Shown in pieces: positions 26,635 to 32,546 of a DNA stretch of 32,546 bases. Source of the stretch: a bacterium (lineage in GTDB: Bacteria > Chloroflexota > Dormibacteria > Aeolococcales > Bog-877); assembly GCA_021816695.1 (NCBI GenBank), contig JAKAXE010000019.1, positions 1 to 32,546 on the forward strand, written 5' to 3'. The notes beneath the pieces are model-generated. The model saw only the letters and a program-made list of their open reading frames with translations. It did no database searches and was not told where the DNA came from. Made by a program: the position numbers and the translations under genes. The stretch's first letter is position 1. Each line of letters starts with the position of its first letter.

Positions 26635-27921
26635 TCAGCGATCGACGTCCCCCAGGATGATGTCGATGCTTCCCACCACGGCGACCACATCGGCCACCAG
26701 CTCTCCCCGGACCATCTGGGAGAGAGCCGAGAGGTTGCTGAAGGACGGACCCCTCACCTTGCAGCGATAGGGCCGGTTGCCCCCGTCGCTGACCATGAGG
26801 AAGCCCAGCTCCCCGCGGGCGCTCTCCACCGCCGAGTAGCAGGAGCCGGCCGGCGGGCGGAAGCCCTCGGTGTAGAGCTTGAAGTGATGGATCAGCGACT
26901 CCATGGAGTTGTCGATCTCCGCCCTCGGAGGGGCGGCTACCTTGCGATCGGAGGTGTTAACCGGCCCCCCGGGCAGCCCCTCCACCGCCTGCTCCACGAT
27001 CCTGCAGGCCTCCCGCATCTCGCGGACCCGGACCAGGTAGCGGTCATAGACATCGCCGTTGACCCCCACCGGAACGTCGAACTGGAATCGATCGTATCCG
27101 GAGTAGGGGTGGGCCTTGCGCACGTCGTAGGGGACGCCGGACCCCCGCAGGGTCGCACCGGAACAGCCGTAGCCGAGGGCCGAGGCGGCGTCGATCGCCC
27201 CCAGACCTATGGTCCGCTGCCTCCAGATGGGGTTCGCGGTGAGCAGCGCCTCATACTCGTCCACCCTCTTGGGGAAGTCCGCGATGAACGCCTTGACCAT
27301 GGGCACGAACTCCGAGGGGACGTCGGCCATCAGCCCCCCGACCCGGATGAAGCTGGTCATCATCCGGACGCCGGAGATCCACTCCATGATGTCCAGAATG
27401 CGGTCCCGTTCCCTCCAGCAGTACATGAACATGGAGGTGGCCCCCAGGTCCATGGCATGGGTCCCCAGCCAGATCAGGTGGCTGGCGATCCTGGACAGCT
27501 CGGCGACGATCACCCGGATGTACTGGGCCCGCACGGGAACTTCGATCCCCAGCAGCTTCTCGGCCGTGAGCGCGAAGCCGAAGTTGTTTATGGGCGGGGC
27601 CAGGTAGTCCATCCGGTCGGTGAGAGGGATGCACTGCTGGTAGGTGTGGGATTCGAAGCTCTTCTCGAACCCGGTGTGCAGGTACCCGATGTCCGGGCGG
27701 CACTCCACCACCCGCTCGCCGTCCAGGCTGAGCACCAGCCGGAGCACCCCGTGCGTGGAGGGGTGCTGCGGGCCCATGTTCAGCTCCAGGAGCTCCTCCC
27801 CCTGGTCGATCTTGTCCAGGAACTCCCCCTGCCCACCGGGGTGCAGCCGGGGGATCCCCTCCTGAACCGGGATCTCGTCCACCGGGGTGCCGGAGCCGCG
27901 GATCGGGGGCAGGGTGGCCAT
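26635..27921 (-). CDS. nuoD: NADH:quinone oxidoreductase subunit D
   Basis: A 428-residue peripheral subunit related to the large subunit of [NiFe] hydrogenases that forms the quinone site together with NuoB. The quinone-binding loop LNMGPQHPSTHGVLRL and the DYLAPPINNFGF segment with the ligand tyrosine are intact. The C-terminal ends VGSIDIILGDVDR match the family. The frame is open 71 codons further upstream, but the ATG at 27921 makes a one-base TGATG overlap with nuoC and gives the normal length. It is the last gene of the nuoA-D run, only six bases from the convergent flippase gene, so any terminator must lie inside coding sequence. Confidence 0.96.
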   Translation of the reverse strand: MATLPPIRGSGTPVDEIPVQEGIPRLHPGGQGEFLDKIDQGEELLELNMGPQHPSTHGVLRLVLSLDGERVVECRPDIGYLHTGFEKSFESHTYQQCIPLTDRMDYLAPPINNFGFALTAEKLLGIEVPVRAQYIRVIVAELSRIASHLIWLGTHAMDLGATSMFMYCWRERDRILDIMEWISGVRMMTSFIRVGGLMADVPSEFVPMVKAFIADFPKRVDEYEALLTANPIWRQRTIGLGAIDAASALGYGCSGATLRGSGVPYDVRKAHPYSGYDRFQFDVPVGVNGDVYDRYLVRVREMREACRIVEQAVEGLPGGPVNTSDRKVAAPPRAEIDNSMESLIHHFKLYTEGFRPPAGSCYSAVESARGELGFLMVSDGGNRPYRCKVRGPSFSNLSALSQMVRGELVADVVAVVGSIDIILGDVDR

Positions 27922-28496
27922 CAGGGACGCTCCACCGAGCCCCGGACCGCGCCGGGCATCCACTCGGGCCGATCCTGAGGGGACAGCGCCCATTCCAAGT
28001 TGTGCGTGAAGGCGACGGGCTCCCCAAAGGAGACGTAGTCCTTCCGCAGAGGGTGCCCCTCCCAGTCGTCCGGGAGCAGGATCCGGGTCAGGTCTGCATG
28101 CCCGGCGAACCGGAGGCCGAAGAGGTCGTAGCACTCGCGCTCGTGCCAGCCCAGCCCCGGATAGAGGATGGAGAGTGTCGGTAGCTCCTGGCCGTCGGCG
28201 ACCCGCACCACCAGACGGCAGAGGTCGTTGTGGACCAGCGATCGGAGGATGTAAACCACCTCGAAGCGATCCTCGCGCTCGGGCCAGTCCACGCAGGTCA
28301 TGGTGACCGGCATCTCGTAAAGGCAGTCCGGATGGCGCCGAAGCTCCTCCGCGGCAGGAACCAGAAGCTCGGGCGGTACCTCCACGGTGGCCTGCGCGCA
28401 GCTCTCGGCGACCTTGACGGAATCCCCGAAGGCCTGGCGGAGGTGGTCGGCAGCCCGACGGCCTTCCGCGACGGTCACCGGGCCTGTGTCAACCAT
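27921..28496 (-). CDS. nuoC: NADH:quinone oxidoreductase subunit C
   Basis: A 191-residue peripheral-arm subunit, the 30-kDa homologue. The signature GWHERECYDLFGLRFAGH is present, as is the C-terminal DDWEGHPLRKDYV. It is a separate protein here, not fused to NuoD as in E. coli. The ATG at 28496 directly abuts the TAG stop of nuoB, and its own TGA overlaps the nuoD start by one base. The last ~25 residues (EWALSPQDRPEWMPGAVRG...) are a polar tail. Confidence 0.95.
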   Translation of the reverse strand: MVDTGPVTVAEGRRAADHLRQAFGDSVKVAESCAQATVEVPPELLVPAAEELRRHPDCLYEMPVTMTCVDWPEREDRFEVVYILRSLVHNDLCRLVVRVADGQELPTLSILYPGLGWHERECYDLFGLRFAGHADLTRILLPDDWEGHPLRKDYVSFGEPVAFTHNLEWALSPQDRPEWMPGAVRGSVERP

Positions 28497-29096
28497 CTAC
28501 TGGCGAACGCCGGTGACCGGGGTGGCAGCGATCTTCTGCTGCAGCTTCATGACCGCGTCGATGAGCCCCTCGGGACGGGGCGGGCAGCCCGGGATGTAGA
28601 CGTCCACGGGAACCACCTTGTCCACGCCCTGGATGATGGCGTAGTTGTTGAAGATGCCGCCGCAGGACGCGCAGGCTCCCATGGAGATCACCCACTTGGG
28701 CTCTGGCATCTGGTCGTAGATGTGCCGCAGCACGGGCCCCATCTTCTGGGACACCCTGCCGGCCACGATCATGAGGTCGGCCTGCCGGGGCGAGGCTCGG
28801 AACACCTCAGCCCCGAACCTCGAGAGGTCGAAGCGAGAGTTGCTGGCCCCCATCATCTCTATGGCGCAGCAGGCCAGACCGAAGAGGGCCGGCCAGAGGG
28901 AGGAGTAACGGCCCCAGGCGATCACCTTGCCCACCGTGGTGGTGAAGACCCCCTCCTCGGCGGCAGCGTCCGCCAGATCCCGGGCCCCGGGGATGGAGCG
29001 CGGGATAGCTCCAGGGATGGCGGTGCCGTCCGCGGCCAGAAGCGCCCCCGAGGTCCCGGGCGGAAGGATGAGCTCGCTCTCCCCTCTCAGTCCCAC
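28497..29096 (-). CDS. nuoB: NADH:quinone oxidoreductase subunit B (cluster N2)
   Basis: A 199-residue subunit holding the terminal [4Fe-4S] cluster N2, which reduces quinone. The ligands are visible as the tandem Cys76-Cys77 (LACCAIEMM), Cys142 (MGACASCGG) and Cys171 (PGCPPRPEG). The conserved [14 protein letters not shown] precedes them. About 45 extra residues at the N-terminus, rich in Ala, Gly and Pro, precede the conserved core; the GTG start at 29096, overlapping nuoA by ten bases, lacks a strong ribosome binding site, so the true start may lie further in. Confidence 0.95.
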   Translation of the reverse strand: MGLRGESELILPPGTSGALLAADGTAIPGAIPRSIPGARDLADAAAEEGVFTTTVGKVIAWGRYSSLWPALFGLACCAIEMMGASNSRFDLSRFGAEVFRASPRQADLMIVAGRVSQKMGPVLRHIYDQMPEPKWVISMGACASCGGIFNNYAIIQGVDKVVPVDVYIPGCPPRPEGLIDAVMKLQQKIAATPVTGVRQ

Positions 29097-29446
29097 TCCA
29101 GCGCCCCCTTGCGCCAGACGTACGCGAGGGCCACGGCGATCAGGGCCACGAAGACCACCATCTCAATGAGCCCGAAGAGATGCAGCGTGCTGCGCACCAG
29201 CACCGCCCAGGGGTAGAGGAAGATCGCCTCCACATCGAAGACGATGAACAGCATGGCGGTCAGGTAGAAGGTGACCGAGAACCGCCGCCGGGCGGTCTCC
29301 GCGGGCACGATGCCGCACTCGTACGGAAGCCCCTTTGCCCGGGTCGGCTTCCGGGGCCCGATGAGCGGGATCACCATGGTGATCCCCACTCCGAACAGGA
29401 TGATCATCACCAGAAAGGTGAGGAGCGGGAGGTAGTCGAAGAGCAT
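29087..29446 (-). CDS. nuoA: NADH:quinone oxidoreductase subunit A
   Basis: A 119-residue three-helix membrane subunit bordering the quinone chamber. The diagnostic loop [45 protein letters not shown] is present, with its conserved cysteine (ECG) and the acidic DVE of the second helix. It is the first gene of the nuoA-D run. The ATG at 29446 has little ribosome binding site upstream (only CCAGG touching it), and a TAGACT candidate -10 ends about nine bases before it, so the message may be leaderless or nearly so. Confidence 0.96.
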   Translation of the reverse strand: MLFDYLPLLTFLVMIILFGVGITMVIPLIGPRKPTRAKGLPYECGIVPAETARRRFSVTFYLTAMLFIVFDVEAIFLYPWAVLVRSTLHLFGLIEMVVFVALIAVALAYVWRKGALEWD

Positions 29447-29455
29447 CCTGGCCCC

Positions 29456-29461
29456 AGTCTA
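29456..29461 (-). promoter_or_regulatory. candidate -10 element of nuoA
   Basis: The minus strand reads TAGACT here, fitting the TAnnnT pattern of GC-rich bacteria, about nine bases before the nuoA ATG. Transcription would then start at or within a few bases of the start codon. The lack of a good ribosome binding site before nuoA is consistent with this. No convincing -35 is visible. Confidence 0.3.
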
Positions 29462-29683
29462 ACAATCGGCAGGTGGCACCGAGTCCGGCCCCGAGCTCGC
29501 CCCCGCCGTCCGCGCTGCTCGGGGTTGAGCTGCCGTTCCCTGCCCCTTAGTCGGAGCGGTTGGTCCGCTGCCACGGTCGGCATCCCCTGGTTCGCGGCAG
29601 ACTCACCTCGGGGCCCCACCTATCCGCACGTCACGGGCGACGCCGACGGGCCCGCCGGAACCCGACTGGGAAGCTTAGGCAGG

Positions 29684-29689
29684 TAGAAT
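29684..29689 (+). promoter_or_regulatory. candidate -10 element of the tRNA-Gly gene
   Basis: TAGAAT, one mismatch from TATAAT, ends 16 bases before the first tRNA base, a normal distance for a tRNA promoter with a short 5' leader. The -35 region (around 29660-29666) is not clear. Confidence 0.4.
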
Positions 29690-29705
29690 CCAAGGCGCAC
29701 CCCAA

Positions 29706-29781
29706 GCGGGAGTAGCTCAGTTGGTAGAGCGCTAGCCTTCCAAGCTGGATGTCGCGAGTTCGAGTCTCGTCTCCCGCTCCA
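29706..29781 (+). tRNA. tRNA-Gly (anticodon TCC)
   Basis: A 76-base cloverleaf. The acceptor stem GCGGGAG (29706-29712) pairs with CTCCCGC (29771-29777); discriminator T and an encoded CCA end at 29781. The D arm is GCTC...GAGC. The anticodon stem CTAGC/GCTGG has one G-T pair, with loop CTTCCAA and anticodon TCC at 29739-29741. The T arm is GCGAG-TTCGAGT-CTCGT. It reads glycine GGA/GGG codons. It stands at the boundary between the dense nuo cluster and a sparser, accessory-looking stretch. Confidence 0.97.
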
Positions 29782-29935
29782 CCTCCCCCAAAAGGGCGGG
29801 CGAAGCCTGGATAAATGGAAACTTTGCCAGTCTGCCAAGAAGGATCCCTGATCCCGAGCGGCCGCCTGGTGGGTGGGCCTCGGCGGGGACACGGCAGGTC
29901 TCGAGGTGAAGTCGTGCAAGACTTGCCTCGACCTC

Positions 29936-30565
29936 ATGCTCGAGTTTCAGGAGAGGTGTCGGAGACCGCGCCCGGGAACCTTGGGAACCAGTTTGGCCGC
30001 GGCCGGAGCCATCGCGCTGCTGGTGTCCTGCGGCGCTCCAGCGCCGCCTCGCGCCCACTCCCCGGCGGCGGCGTCTCCCTCCTTCGCGCCAGCCGCCTAC
30101 CCCCCACCGCTGACCCCCAACCCTGGAGTTGGCGCCAGCCAGGACTGCCCTGCCCCGACCGGACTCCAGCAGCAGCCCAATGGCTCCATCAAGGAGTTCG
30201 TGCAGCTAGTGGGCGCCGAGTCCGAAGCGACCTCACTGGCGGCCCTGCTCCACTCCTACGACCCGGCCCTTTGGCCGGCAGAAGCCAGTGCGTGGACCGG
30301 GACGCCCGAGTTCGGGCCTCGAGCGCGATTCACGGCCATTGACCTTCGAGCCGTGCCGGCTTGGGGTCCGTCGGGCGGGTTGCTGGCCGGACTCCTGACG
30401 CGAATGTGCGGCCAGCCCACCGTGGACGCCAGCTGGCTCGTCTACTTCTGTGCGCCAGGCACCCCCTTCGAGCGATGCGACCCCGGGATCACCGCGACGA
30501 CGGCCGTGCTGGAGCGTGCAGGAACCTGGCTGACCTGGTACTCGGCTTCCGGATACCAGTCGTGA
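29936..30565 (+). CDS. putative lipoprotein of unknown function
   Basis: A 209-residue predicted exported lipoprotein. An arginine-rich start (QERCRRPRPG) is followed by a hydrophobic stretch and the lipobox LLVSC, with lipidated Cys32. A Pro/Ala/Ser-rich tether spans about 33-65. The remaining domain contains four cysteines (in QDCPAP, RMCGQP, YFCAPG and ERCDPG) that could form two disulfides, and many tryptophans and glycines. I recognise no family. The open frame begins 21 codons earlier at 29873; the ATG at 29936 is chosen because it gives a proper signal peptide, but there is no clear ribosome binding site. Base composition and high Pro/Arg content fit the surrounding DNA, so the gene is probable rather than certain. 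Confidence 0.55.
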   Translation: MLEFQERCRRPRPGTLGTSLAAAGAIALLVSCGAPAPPRAHSPAAASPSFAPAAYPPPLTPNPGVGASQDCPAPTGLQQQPNGSIKEFVQLVGAESEATSLAALLHSYDPALWPAEASAWTGTPEFGPRARFTAIDLRAVPAWGPSGGLLAGLLTRMCGQPTVDASWLVYFCAPGTPFERCDPGITATTAVLERAGTWLTWYSASGYQS

Positions 30566-30891
30566 CCAGCCGCCTTGGCGCGTCTGGCCATCGCTCCGAT
30601 TCGTCCTCGCCCTCGAAGTAGGCGTCCCGAGACCACGCGTGCCCTCGCAGTGATATCGCGAAGCTCACCGGATCTGCTCCAAGTGATCCCCACCGCCGAG
30701 TCTCCGGCCTCGAGCGGGGACACCATCCACCTGCCCTACCGGAAGGGACCCAGCCCGCTCCCGATCACGGCCACCTAGACAGGCTCGCACACTGTGAACT
30801 CGCTGCCGGAAGTGACCCCAGGCAGAAGTCGGCTAGGCTGGACGCACCGTCCGGATGGGCTGGCTTGTGTTGGCCACCAGAAGCGAACCGC
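30566..30891. other. 326-base stretch without a convincing gene
   Basis: Between the lipoprotein gene and the broken methyltransferase gene. Short open frames exist on both strands (a plus-strand 67-codon one from 30575, and a minus-strand one of 94 codons from 30726 running antisense into the lipoprotein gene). Their products are Arg/Ser/Pro-rich without domain-like patterning. I see no strong hairpin, repeat or RNA gene. Confidence 0.5.
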
Positions 30892-31711
30892 TCAGGCTGG
30901 GCGGTCCGCCAGCAATGTATACAGCATGGGGATGGCCTCACCGCCGAGACGGAGACGATACTTCCCGTCAGCCTCCGGGCCCGCCAGATCACCTCGGTAG
31001 TCTCGGGGCGCGTCGGGGTGTTCCACCAGCCGACGGACCACGAGGCCCGCGTCAATCGCCGCGGTGACCACCTCGCCGATGCTGTGAGCGTATTGGACCG
31101 TCTTGGTGGCCTGGATCTGGGCAGCACGGTCGCTGTAGCTGCCTGGGACGTCAAACACATGCGGCCCATCGAAGCAGTAGGGGAAGTCGAGCACCAGCGG
31201 GATCGGTGGTGTCGATCATGCCCTGGAGGGGATGGATCTCGACCAGCACCAGGCTGCCGCCGGGCCGCAGCAAGTGGTGGACCGCCGTCATCCAGGCGTC
31301 GATGTCGCCGATCCAGCACAGCACACCGATCGTGGCGTAGGCGAGGTCAAATTGCCCCAACAGGTTCGAGGGGGGGTGGCAGACGTCAGCCTCGACGAGG
31401 GAGAGGGCGACCCCGCAGCGCTCAGCGAGCGCTGCGGCCTTTGCCAGGGAAGCTGGCGAGAAGTCCAGACCAGTGACGTGGGCGCCCGCTCGGGCCAGGC
31501 TGATCGAGTCTAGGCCGATGTGGCACTGCAGGTGGATCACCTCCAGACCAGCCACCTCGCCGACTGCCCGTCGAACGGCTTCCGCCTCAACCTCAGTGAG
31601 CGAGGAGTTCCCGGCCACCAGAGCCTCGGAATCGTAAAACCTGTCCTGACCGTGTACCCGGGCCCGATCGTCCCAGTTCCGGCGGTTGAGGTCGAGCGCG
31701 TCAATAGGCAC
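30892..31711 (-). pseudogene. class I SAM-dependent methyltransferase, one-base frameshift
   Basis: Two overlapping minus-strand frames together encode one methyltransferase of about 272 residues. The first part (from the ATG at 31711) has the SAM-binding block VIHLQCHIGLDS, GLDFSPASLAKA, VEADVCHPP and a later LRPGGSLVLVEIHPLQGM. It then reads 14 codons of nonsense-like sequence and stops at 31151. The second frame continues the family sequence as LVLDFPYCFDGPHVFDVPG and ends at 30892. Removing one C from the CCC run at 31199-31201 (GGG on the plus strand) restores a single frame through TDPLVLDFPYC. This is either a genuine inactivating insertion in a short homopolymer or a sequencing/assembly error. 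Substrate unknown. Confidence 0.8.
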
Positions 31712-31817
31712 AGGCCGACTCTACCCTGCCGCCTGGCCCTTCACCATCTCATGGGCACGCCGGCGGTACCCGCTACCCGTATGAGAGGCATGTCGCAGGC
31801 TCGGCTCAAGTGGGCGA

Positions 31818-32339
31818 TCATATGCACCCGCCTGAAATCACCTGCCAGGACGACTGCCCGAGGTGAACTGAGACCTGGACGGGGAACCACGGGGCTCCGA
31901 CGACCAGGACGTAGGTGCCGGGTGGGAGAAAGAAGCGAAACTCCTGGTTGACGCGCACGTGCGCCTGCGCCACAACCTGGGCCGGAAGGACGTACCGAAA
32001 GCTTCCCGAAGGGGCTGCCGGCTCGGTCTCAAGGCCACCGAGATAGACCTTGACCGTGCCCGCCACGAAGCGCGGATGAACCTTGGGAACGACGCCCGCA
32101 CAGAGGCCGATCCCACCCAGCACTGCCCCATCGCCCACGGGAAACGCCGTCGGGGTGGGTGTCTGCAACGGAGGGTAATGCGGCACCTTCGCCGGCGCAG
32201 GGCTGGCAGCGCAGGCACTGGCCAACAGCCCGGCCAGAACGACGCCTGAGCCTAACCTGGAGATCCCGTGGACCCGGGACCAAAGCGGCCGCCTGCCGGA
32301 GCCAGCCGGAGCGGTGGGGCCGCCGAACCGGAAGAGCAC
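31818..32339 (-). CDS. putative lipoprotein with carboxypeptidase-regulatory-like beta domain
   Basis: About 173 residues. A hydrophobic segment (SRLGSGVVLAGLLASACA) ends in a lipobox-like LLASAC, followed by a Pro/Thr-rich tether. The C-terminal ~90 residues look like one beta-sandwich repeat of the carboxypeptidase-regulatory/Cna-B type: TVKVYLGG..., then FRFFLPPGTYVLVVG, the usual loop of extracellular peptide-like domains. Three more cysteines follow the lipobox cysteine region or end the protein (GLCAG, GGCI). The GTG at 32339 is one of several possible starts; the frame remains open to 32480, but the upstream codons run into the repeat array and are unlikely to be coding. Function unknown. 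Confidence 0.5.
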   Translation of the reverse strand: MLFRFGGPTAPAGSGRRPLWSRVHGISRLGSGVVLAGLLASACAASPAPAKVPHYPPLQTPTPTAFPVGDGAVLGGIGLCAGVVPKVHPRFVAGTVKVYLGGLETEPAAPSGSFRYVLPAQVVAQAHVRVNQEFRFFLPPGTYVLVVGAPWFPVQVSVHLGQSSWQVISGGCI

Positions 32340-32425
32340 CCTGGCATCAGACCACACGGCGCATCCTGTGGCAACGACCGGAACTGGCGGATCTCCGGTT
32401 TTCGCGGATCTCGGGATGCACTGTA

Positions 32426-32514
32426 GGCGGCCATGAGAACCTGGACAGTGGCGGACAGATAACTGGACGCTGGCGGCCACGAAAACTGGACAGTGGCGGC
32501 CACCAAAACTCGAC
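32426..32514. repeat. four ~20-bp direct repeats, possible IS21-like element end
   Basis: Four direct copies of a GGCGG...CTGGAC unit start at 32426, 32450, 32472 and 32495 (spacings 24, 22 and 23). The best pair, at 32472 and 32495, reads GGCGGCCACGAAAACTGGAC and GGCGGCCACCAAAACTCGAC; the other two are degenerate. Tandem-like repeats of this shape occur at the ends of IS21-family elements, where they bind the IstA transposase. No istA or istB lies to the left, so the element would continue past the right edge or this is a remnant. A candidate terminal CA is at 32514-32515 on the plus strand, and a candidate TG at 32422-32423. Confidence 0.6.
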
Positions 32515-32546
32515 AGGCGAGGGTGGGCCAGAGGCGGGGAGTCAGC

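Noticed and set aside
27922-28134. Possible 71-residue N-terminal extension of NuoD
   Set aside because: It lies wholly within nuoC in another frame and has no NuoD-like sequence; the ATG at 27921 overlaps the nuoC stop.
29620-29937. Minus-strand frame of 105 codons containing RDSNSRHPAWKASALPTELL
   Set aside because: This peptide is the antisense translation of the tRNA-Gly gene, a well-known false protein family in databases.
30442-30726. Minus-strand 94-codon frame antisense to the lipoprotein gene
   Set aside because: Arg/Ser/Ala-rich, no recognisable domain, no ribosome binding site, and it covers the conserved-looking lipoprotein domain.
32426-32514. Array read as a CRISPR
   Set aside because: The units are only ~20 bp with 2-4 base separators, degenerate, and have no spacers or cas genes.
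29706-32546. Integrated island with a duplicated tRNA 3' end (attL/attR)
   Set aside because: I looked for a second copy of the T arm and acceptor sequence to the right and found none in the window; no integrase is visible.

Overview
The window is a GC-rich bacterial chromosome segment with tightly packed genes, frequent GTG starts and one probable TTG start. Most of it is core energy metabolism. It holds all fourteen NADH:quinone oxidoreductase (complex I) genes, a succinate dehydrogenase/fumarate reductase of the type I associate with actinobacterial Sdh1 (mycobacterial Rv0247c-Rv0249c), an LDH-like malate dehydrogenase and a soluble pyrophosphatase. This suggests an aerobically respiring, probably menaquinone-using bacterium of the Actinomycetota/Chloroflexota/Dormibacterota sphere. 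The phylum is an inference, because no rRNA or ribosomal marker is present.

Layout. (a) 1-3981: the N-terminal 515 residues of a proton-ATPase-like P-type ATPase running off the left edge, a divergent dihydrolipoamide dehydrogenase-like flavoprotein, a universal stress protein, and an OsmC-type peroxiredoxin overlapping it tail to tail. (b) 3553-8944, minus strand: ppa, mdh, sdhC, a fused sdhAB gene and osmC, read in that order. mdh/sdhC share a TGATG junction and sdhC/sdhAB are 10 bases apart. (c) 8954-13677: envelope glycan genes, namely a lipoprotein polysaccharide deacetylase with degenerate motifs, a GT39-type membrane glycosyltransferase, a GalE-like epimerase and a GT2 glycosyltransferase. 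(d) 13688-29446: nuoA-B-C-D and nuoE-F-G-H-I-J-K-L-M-N, all on the minus strand, with an opposite-strand oligosaccharide-flippase-like gene between nuoD and nuoE. (e) 29706-32546: a tRNA-Gly(UCC) gene followed by sparser, accessory-looking DNA with two unrecognised lipoproteins, a methyltransferase broken by a one-base frameshift, and an array of four ~20-bp repeats at the right edge that resembles the end of an IS21-like element.

Functional picture. Malate dehydrogenase supplies NADH to complex I, and succinate dehydrogenase feeds electrons to the same quinone pool. The nuo genes are translationally coupled by 1- to 4-base overlaps at most junctions. The glycosyltransferases, epimerase, deacetylase and flippase may serve one cell-surface glycan pathway, although they flank and interrupt the respiratory genes.

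Most notable observations: the single-polypeptide SdhA-SdhB fusion; its membrane partner from the family reported in mycobacteria to hold a membrane-embedded Rieske-type centre; the split nuo cluster; a compact NuoG that keeps all N7 cluster ligands; and the repeat array at the right edge. I found no clear evidence of a wholly new multi-gene system.
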